Positions 53,031-57,640 of a DNA stretch of 57,640 nucleotides are shown one piece after another (within the stretch, counting starts at the first letter, position 1; the number at the start of each line of letters is the position of its first letter). A program made the position numbers and the translations under genes. Below the pieces are notes generated by a model. That model made no database searches. It saw only the letters and a list, made by a program, of their open reading frames with translations, and was not told where the DNA came from. This stretch comes from Bacillota bacterium. Lineage in GTDB: Bacteria > Bacillota > Clostridia > Lachnospirales > Lachnospiraceae. The stretch covers positions 1 to 57,640 of the forward strand of contig JAEZOB010000041.1 in the NCBI GenBank assembly GCA_023414355.1, in the 5' to 3' direction.

Positions 53031-53645
53031 TCAGAAGCCCTTAGGGACCTTCTGAAAATGCTGATAATCCTGATGATCCGTCCACTCACCGCCCCAGGTA
53101 AAGCCCCTTTTCACAAAGGCCTGATAGCAGGCATCCCCGGCATGGATGAAATAAGGACAGTCAAGTGTCCGGTCTGCGAAGTGCGCTCCGTTCACAGGCG
53201 TTACCGTCAACCTACCATCTATCTTATGAATAAACGGATTGTACAAGGGATTGATGTCGATTGCCAGTCCATAGCCATGAAGCGAGATCCGGTCCGTGCC
53301 CTCGATGACACGGTAATTGAAGGCTGAGGAATTATTGGCTGCCATCGAGAGATTATCATCCGCAGCATATTCATCCATCAGCTCCACTCGCTCAATCGGA
53401 TATTTTAGCTGATACAGCTCACGGAAAATCTCTACGATATCCTCAGCGATTGCTTGATTGACAATCAATTCTCCGGGATGAGCTTTACCGTCAAACCCCA
53501 GATAAGTAACCCGTACGTAGCGAAGCTCTGCGTAGGAAACCTTGCAATCCTCCTTGTAGGAAATGCCATTGATCCGCTGCTTCACCACTTCGGGGATCTC
53601 TTCGTAGTAGAATTCCTCCAGCTCGTAATACTGCGCTGACTCCAT
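53031..53645 (-). CDS. M15-family (VanY-like) peptidase
   Basis: A 204-residue zinc peptidase of the D-Ala-D-Ala carboxypeptidase/endolysin type. The motif ISLHGYGLAIDINPLYNPF supplies His and Asp ligands and DHQDYQHFQ the second His; the preceding NNSSAFNYR region matches the substrate-binding Arg/Ser segment. There is no signal peptide, so it may act on recycled muropeptides or leave by another route. It ends just before the HD-GYP start region and follows the small gene at 53655. Confidence 0.88.
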   Translation of the reverse strand: MESAQYYELEEFYYEEIPEVVKQRINGISYKEDCKVSYAELRYVRVTYLGFDGKAHPGELIVNQAIAEDIVEIFRELYQLKYPIERVELMDEYAADDNLSMAANNSSAFNYRVIEGTDRISLHGYGLAIDINPLYNPFIHKIDGRLTVTPVNGAHFADRTLDCPYFIHAGDACYQAFVKRGFTWGGEWTDHQDYQHFQKVPKGF

Positions 53646-53654
53646 AGCTGCCTC

Positions 53655-53924
53655 CTAGTCCTCTTCAATCACATGGATCTCCAGATAATCAAACTCAATC
53701 GGATCGATAAAATTATCCTTTGTGAAGCGGGTCTTGTCGTGACGTTTGAAGTCCTCCACCGTCGTATTCAGCCAAATCGGTTTGGATAGATCATAGGTAT
53801 GGCAGATCTCATCGATTGCAGCGAAAATCTTCTGCGTTCTCCGAAGCTCCGGGTCATCATTGCACACCACCATATCATGGATCATCCGATTCTCTTTAAA
53901 CATTTTAGCCCATAAGCGGAACAT
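53655..53924 (-). CDS. Small conserved-looking protein, unknown
   Basis: An 89-residue soluble protein. Helical start (FRLWAKMFKENRMIHDMVV), central LRRTQKIFAAIDEICHTYDLSKPIWLNTTVEDFKRH and an acidic end (DYLEIHVIEED). The composition and order look like a folded domain. It resembles short proteins beside M15 peptidase genes in clostridia, but I do not know a name. It is nine bases upstream of the peptidase gene and surely cotranscribed. Confidence 0.65.
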   Translation of the reverse strand: MFRLWAKMFKENRMIHDMVVCNDDPELRRTQKIFAAIDEICHTYDLSKPIWLNTTVEDFKRHDKTRFTKDNFIDPIEFDYLEIHVIEED

Positions 53925-54113
53925 AGTTTTCTCCTATATAGCTGCTAACCGCGAAAGAGATATAAATTATTCTGCAGCAGCTTCTTCTATTTAATTCAGG
54001 CGTTGCCATTTTGTGCCTGCCAGTATATAATATTTTAATGATGAACATCCTTATTATATATGAATATGCGCGAAATGCAAATGCATTTATCAGAAATTGA
54101 GGGAGGATCCCGG

Positions 54114-54626
54114 ATGGAAGGAACGAAACGCAGAGAACAGCTGATGAAGATACTTGGTGAGCAGACAGAGCCGATCTCCGGCGGGGAGCTGTCCCGTCTT
54201 CTCGGTGTCAGCAGGCAGGTAATCGTACAGGATATCACACTGCTGCGCGCAACCGGAATCAATATCTTCTCTACCACCAAGGGCTACCTGATCCTTCACT
54301 CTGATGAACCCCGGGTAAAAAGGATCTTCAAGGTTAAGCATACGACAGACCAGATTGAGGATGAGCTATGTACCTTCGTGGATAACGGTGGAAAGATACT
54401 GGACGTGGTCGTCAATCATGAAATCTACGGCGATATCGCCACCGCCTTGACGATCCGCAACAGACAGGATGTCTATGACTTCGTGAAGAAGGTTCAGGAG
54501 AAGAAGATCGTTCCCTTAAAGGATCTGACTGACGGAATCCATCAGCATACGGTAGTGGCTGAAACCGAAGAGACTCTGGACAGAATCGAGAGAGCGCTAA
54601 AGACTAAGGGATATTTATATCTGTAA
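54114..54626 (+). CDS. NiaR-type transcriptional repressor (HTH_11 + 3H domain)
   Basis: A 170-residue regulator. An N-terminal winged helix (REQLMKILGEQTEPISGGELSRLLGVSRQVIVQDITLLRATG) is joined to a 3H domain, with His in NHEIYGDIATAL and GIHQHTV likely binding metal. NiaR proteins repress NAD synthesis and niacin transport genes when niacin is present. No such target lies in this window. GGGAGG lies seven bases before the ATG at 54114; the open frame extends to 54060 without a site. Confidence 0.93.
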   Translation: MEGTKRREQLMKILGEQTEPISGGELSRLLGVSRQVIVQDITLLRATGINIFSTTKGYLILHSDEPRVKRIFKVKHTTDQIEDELCTFVDNGGKILDVVVNHEIYGDIATALTIRNRQDVYDFVKKVQEKKIVPLKDLTDGIHQHTVVAETEETLDRIERALKTKGYLYL

Positions 54627-54639
54627 AATAGATAAATTG

Positions 54640-54679
54640 AAGAGGGAGACTTAAAGTATTTGCTTTAAGTCCCCCTCTT
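54640..54679. terminator. Bidirectional terminator between niaR-type gene and SpoIIQ-like gene
   Basis: Arms 54640-54656 (AAGAGGGAGACTTAAAG) and 54663-54679 pair with one mismatch over 17 bases around a six-base loop, with a T-rich run following in the plus direction. It serves both convergent genes. Confidence 0.88.
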
Positions 54680-54712
54680 TTCTTGTGTCTCTAATTTGTC
54701 ATACGATTTGAA

Positions 54713-55621
54713 TTAGCGAAGGAGCAGCATAGGATTGACCGTCTCAGCATCCTTCGTGACCATGAAATACAGATTGCTGCCTTCTACAGAATAGTATTTC
54801 GACGGCTCGTCAATCTTCGCAAATACTGAGCCCTCCTGAACCAGATCTCCAACCTTTAAATCACAGGCGGTGAGCTGTCCATAAGCAACACTGTAATTAT
54901 TGCCGATATCCATTGTCACTGTAAGGCCTGTCTCTTCATTCTCTGCGATGTCCTTTACAACACCGGTTGCAGCAGCCTTAACCTCTGTTCCAACCTCTGC
55001 ATCCAGGATCACTGCAGGATTACATTTGTACTGCATCATGGTTGCAAAGTAGATGGTGTGGTCCATACTGTAATTCATGATAATGTTGCCCATAACAGGC
55101 CACATAAGCCCATCGTCTGCGTCAAAAGAAATGTTCTCCACGGTCTCGGCAGCCTCATTGCGGGCATCAGCCGAGCCGGTCTCAACCGCAGCATCCTCAG
55201 CTTGTGCAGCAGCATCAGTCTCAGCATACTCGTCAGTATTTTCCACATTAGCTTCATTACCTTCAGCGTAGCCTTCATACTCAATCATATCCTCACTATC
55301 TGCGACATCCTGACTTGTTCCATTGTTCTCTGCCAACTCATTGGCTGTTCCATCATTTGCAGCAACATCTGTAGCCGAATCGCCTTCATTTTTGACGATT
55401 CCCTCAGATATCTGGTTATTCTCGGCCTTATTCGTATCCCCCACTTCAGCCTTTATGTTATCATCAACATCATTGATGTCCACGCTATTCTCTTGCTTGT
55501 CATTCTTGGACGCAAGCTGTGAACCAACGATACCTACGGCACCAATCGCAATCATGCCGACAAATAATAACACATAATAACCTTTTCCTTTGAAAAACTC
55601 GGTAAAACTGTTCTTTTTCAC
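54713..55621 (-). CDS. SpoIIQ-like LytM-fold protein without catalytic residues
   Basis: A membrane-anchored protein of about 303 residues. A TM helix at 16-36 is followed by a long acidic, low-complexity region (about 45-165, rich in Glu, Asp, Ala, Asn). The C-terminal M23/LytM fold has MWPVMGNIIMNYSMDHTI, VGTEVKAAATGVVKDI and YGQLTACDLKVGDLVQEGSVFAKI, but all metal ligands are replaced (YGQL for YGHL, NLYFMV for HLHFEI). This matches the SpoIIQ group, which holds the engulfed forespore to the mother cell. A GTG at 55621 six bases after GAGGTG is the likely start; a GTG at 55630 is in frame. Confidence 0.75.
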   Translation of the reverse strand: MKKNSFTEFFKGKGYYVLLFVGMIAIGAVGIVGSQLASKNDKQENSVDINDVDDNIKAEVGDTNKAENNQISEGIVKNEGDSATDVAANDGTANELAENNGTSQDVADSEDMIEYEGYAEGNEANVENTDEYAETDAAAQAEDAAVETGSADARNEAAETVENISFDADDGLMWPVMGNIIMNYSMDHTIYFATMMQYKCNPAVILDAEVGTEVKAAATGVVKDIAENEETGLTVTMDIGNNYSVAYGQLTACDLKVGDLVQEGSVFAKIDEPSKYYSVEGSNLYFMVTKDAETVNPMLLLR

Positions 55622-55860
55622 TATTATCACCTCAAAATATATTCTTCTCAGATAATATTTTAATTATTCCTCATTTCCCTGCCTTGCCCAATTATTTTGC
55701 TACCAAATATATACAAAATCTGCCCAGTGTGGTGTGAGTGGCTTGTCTGCTACTTGTTTATTGATTAGAGTTATGAGCTTCCGGGCTTGGTGCCTTATGC
55801 AGGAGGGGTAGCCCCTATTGATCTATAGTTTCATATGGATTATTCCCGTATTTCATATCT

Positions 55861-55929
55861 TTTAGTCCGTGTCGTATACATTTTAGTCCTATGTCGCATA
55901 CTTTTTTACCCTAAGTCGCATACTTCTGC
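55861..55929. repeat. Three imperfect ~24-bp repeats upstream of tRNA-Gly
   Basis: Three copies of a unit containing CCTATGTCGCATAC (best copy 55888-55901; others GTGTCGTATAC and CTAAGTCGCATAC) lie one after another directly before the tRNA promoter. They may be activator sites or a chance degenerate repeat. The rest of 55622-55860 shows nothing. Confidence 0.5.
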
Positions 55930-55957
55930 TTGACTTTTTTGGTAGTAAGAATAAAAT
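55930..55957 (+). promoter_or_regulatory. Promoter of tRNA-Gly
   Basis: -35 TTGACT (55930-55935), 16-base spacer, -10 TAAAAT (55952-55957), 21 bases before the mature tRNA 5' end. Confidence 0.6.
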
Positions 55958-55978
55958 AGTACTATGCGGATTAGCAAT

Positions 55979-56049
55979 GCGGATATGGTTCAGTGGTAGA
56001 ATGCGAGCTTCCCAAGCTTGAGATGCGGGTCCGATTCCCGTTATCCGCT
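55979..56049 (+). tRNA. tRNA-Gly (anticodon CCC)
   Basis: A 71-base cloverleaf: acceptor GCGGATA pairs with TATCCGC, the D arm contains GGTTCAGTGGTAGAA, the anticodon loop TTCCCAA carries CCC at 56011-56013, and the T arm is CGGGTCCGATTCCCG. Discriminator base is T and no CCA is encoded. An IS3-family element begins 31 bases downstream. Confidence 0.97.
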
Positions 56050-56140
56050 TAAAAAAAAGAGGTTAGTGGCACCATCAGGGTGATGTGACCCCAAGAAGTT
56101 AGACTTTATTAGCGAGACAGCTTCAGCTGCCTCGCTAATT

Positions 56141-56941
56141 TTATGCAGCCAAGAGATTGAGCCTGTATTGTACAGGGCTCATCCATCCTAGTTTTTCTTT
56201 GATTCTCTGTTCGTTATAATACTTTATGTAACATTCGATTTCATCTTTTAATTCTTCATAACTATAATATACCACACCATAGTACATCTCTTGTTTTAAT
56301 AAGCCAAAGAAGTTCTCCATGACTGAATTATCATGGCAGTTGCCTTTTCTTGACATACTCTGGAAGATTCGTTCTTCCTTTAGACGATGGGTGTAAGCTT
56401 TCATTTGATAAGCCCAACCTTGATCTGAGTGAAAAGTTCTTCGGTAAGGACAATCCGATGTTATTTTAATTGCCTTATCAAGAGCATTCATTACATTAGT
56501 TGCAGAGGGATGCTTATCAATGCCATAGCTTATGATTTCACCATTACACATATCCATAAATGGATCCAAGTATAGCTTGTGCATTGTCATATGTCCTTTG
56601 GAATCAACCTCATAGTATTTAAACTCTGTAGTATCAGTTGTAATCTTCTGATGTGGGATATGAGTATTGAAGCGTCTGCGAATTCTGTTATGTGCAACTG
56701 TTCCAACTTTCCCCTTATATGAACTATACTTACGGCTTTTCCTGGTAAAAGACATAACTTGGAGACTAAGCTTTTGCATAATTCGTTGGACTTTCTTCTT
56801 GTTTACTATATATCCCTGTTTCCTGAGTTCTCCATACATACGACGATATCCATAATCCTTATTATTATCATGAATATCCATTATCTTATCCTCCAGCTCT
56901 TTATCTGGATTTTCTCTATTAAATCTTTTCTGCCAATACAT
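56141..56941 (-). CDS. IS3-family transposase, orfB (integrase domain)
   Basis: A 266-residue rve-fold transposase from an internal ATG. DDE residues are in ITTDTTEFKYYE, FHSDQGWAYQ and SRKGNCHDNSVMENFFGLLKQE; the HTH_21 region is DYGYRRMYGELRKQGYIVNKKKVQRIM. The reading frame continues upstream without stop through ARIIHSLRGEFKLKDILAVV, in the -1 frame relative to orfA. Normal expression is as an OrfAB fusion through frameshifting near the A6 tract at 57025-57030. Confidence 0.95.
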   Translation of the reverse strand: MYWQKRFNRENPDKELEDKIMDIHDNNKDYGYRRMYGELRKQGYIVNKKKVQRIMQKLSLQVMSFTRKSRKYSSYKGKVGTVAHNRIRRRFNTHIPHQKITTDTTEFKYYEVDSKGHMTMHKLYLDPFMDMCNGEIISYGIDKHPSATNVMNALDKAIKITSDCPYRRTFHSDQGWAYQMKAYTHRLKEERIFQSMSRKGNCHDNSVMENFFGLLKQEMYYGVVYYSYEELKDEIECYIKYYNEQRIKEKLGWMSPVQYRLNLLAA

Positions 56942-56982
56942 ATATGTTGCTTTTGGAAAACCTACAACTGCGAGAATGTCTT

Positions 56983-57514
56983 TTAGTTTAAACTCTCCTC
57001 GGAGGCTGTGGATGATTCTCGCTGTTTTTTCAGAAGAGCTTCCTCCTCTAAACGCAGTCTCCTCAGTTCTTTTAAATAAGCATTCTCTATACGTAACTTT
57101 AAAAGTTCATCTTCAAGATGTTTCACATGTTCAGCACTAGCGTCTATTGGAGTTGCTTCAATAGGCTGAGATTTACGTTTATTGTTTGGCTTATCAAACA
57201 CGTTCTTCCGACCTCTTTTCCTAGGTCTCAAAGCATCAGGACCAGCAATCTGAAAATCATTCACCCATTTACATATCTGTGCAGGATTATGAATTCCTTC
57301 TTGAATAGCTAATTCTTGATACGAAACCTCACTTGTTAGATATAATTCTACAACATGAAGCTTATATTCAAAAGAGTATTTTTCTTGTTTTCTAGAACGC
57401 ATTAAACCTTCGTCACCTTGTGATTTGTAATTATCGATCCACTTTTTTACATTGCTCGAGGCGGAAACACCGTATTTCTTTGTTAAATAATCTATTCCTC
57501 CTTCTCCATTTAGA
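56983..57514 (-). pseudogene. IS3-family orfA, 5'-truncated by an inserted element
   Basis: About 177 residues remain: LNGEGGIDYLTKKYGVSASSNVKKWIDNYK, a first helix-turn-helix, then a second (YKLHVVELYLTSEVSYQELAIQEGIHNPAQICKWVNDF) and a coiled tail (EHVKHLEDELLKLRIENAYLKELRRLR). Relatives begin with a basic stretch of about 16 residues before LNGEGG; here that start is gone. The apparent TTG start at 57525 lies within the incoming element. Confidence 0.8.
57025..57031 (-). other. Probable -1 frameshift site joining orfA and orfB
   Basis: Minus strand CTGAAAAAACAG: six A residues (complement at 57025-57030) where the orfA frame reads CTG AAA AAA CAG and the orfB frame reads GAA AAA ACA. The orfB frame is open from here, so a slip on this tract yields the usual OrfAB fusion. 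Confidence 0.6.
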
Positions 57515-57640
57515 GTAAGCGTCAAATCGCTCGCCTAGGCTAAATATATTTTTTATGGCATACTTTAAAAAATGCAAAAAACTATTAGTTTTTTAAAGGA
57601 GGCCACTTACCATGGATCAAATATCTCATACTGTGCGCAA
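57515..57640 (+). mobile_element. Left end of a probable IS66-family element, continues beyond the window
   Basis: Begins GTAAGCGTCAAATCGCTC at 57515; IS66 elements have ends of the form GTAA. It interrupts the IS3 orfA. A leader of 97 bases then leads to the first gene at 57612. The eight bases just before (CATTTAGA, 57507-57514) would be the expected target duplication. Confidence 0.65.
57612..57640 (+). CDS. Start of a probable IS66 accessory protein (TnpA-like), partial
   Basis: Only nine complete codons are in the window, reading MDQISHTVR, behind a perfect AAAGGAGG. This beginning resembles the short TnpA-like accessory proteins of clostridial IS66 elements. The evidence is the start, its ribosome binding site, and the GTAA terminus 97 bases upstream. 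Confidence 0.55.

Larger units (their letters stand above)
56081..57514 (-). mobile_element. IS3-family (IS150-type) insertion sequence, interrupted
   Basis: The left end reads TGATGTGACCCCAAGAAGTT (56081-56100), the type of terminus seen in IS150-like elements. An internal hairpin (ATTAGCGAG ... CTCGCTAAT, about 56108-56138) precedes the transposase stop. The element encodes orfA and orfB in the minus direction. The right inverted repeat and the first codons of orfA are missing, because the sequence switches at 57515 to a different element. Confidence 0.85.

Overview
The window reads as chromosome from a low-G+C, spore-forming, probably flagellated anaerobe of the Lachnospiraceae / Clostridium cluster XIVa type. 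This rests on a YyaC-type sporulation protein, a SpoIIQ-like degenerate LytM protein, a YvyF-like flagellar operon protein, DUF5711 and DUF6472 proteins, separate SecD and SecF, an FMN-riboswitch rib operon, and dnaX-ybaB and recR. Everything here is read by eye from sequence and translations; no database search was run.

Layout. 1-3,700: a strong minus-strand promoter and leader that look like the start of an rRNA operon running off the left edge, then a KDPG aldolase/VOC fusion, a CvpA-like protein and a DUF5711 protein. 4,001-23,553: an accessory island entirely on the minus strand and visibly richer in G+C than its flanks. 23,744-31,913: LysM/MPN-like membrane protein, yyaC, a coiled-coil membrane protein, secDF, a flagellar operon protein and peptide deformylase. 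32,058-38,658: two class C beta-lactamase-like hydrolases, ACT, GNAT and SnoaL-like proteins, isochorismatase, a GlcG-like protein and a LysR regulator. 38,672-42,995: riboflavin operon (FMN riboswitch, ribD-ribE-ribBA-ribH-HAD phosphatase). 44,212-51,876: recR and dnaX-ybaB, separated by three exported-protein genes. 51,891-55,621: HD-GYP, M15 peptidase, NiaR-type repressor and SpoIIQ-like protein. 55,979-57,640: tRNA-Gly(CCC), an IS150-type IS3 element, and a second element with IS66 features inserted in its orfA and leaving the window.

The island is the main interest. In transcription order it holds a LytTR response regulator and an AgrC/ComD-type GHKL kinase, a terminator, and a promoter preceded by two direct repeats that fit a LytTR operator. 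Next come a small Cys protein, a GNAT enzyme, an NHLP-type export set (short membrane-fusion protein, C39 peptidase-ABC, second ABC) and a peptide gene that standard gene calling would truncate. That peptide has a perfect Shine-Dalgarno, a near-cognate AUU start and a 25-residue double-glycine leader ending ELDNVAGG. Its 55-residue core ends in a C2H2 zinc-finger-like pattern. Downstream lies a partner-switching set: RsbW-like protein, STAS antagonist, DUF2156 protein, EamA transporter, membrane protein with a degenerate RsbW-like tail, and Cache-HAMP-SpoIIE phosphatase-RsbW. The island ends with a lipoprotein, a multi-lobe solute-binding/permease fusion and its ABC ATPase, which carries another RsbW-like tail. 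I infer a quorum-sensing or self-sensing peptide system in which export and amino-acid uptake are coupled to a phosphatase/anti-sigma-like switch. The combination is inferred; the individual families are established.
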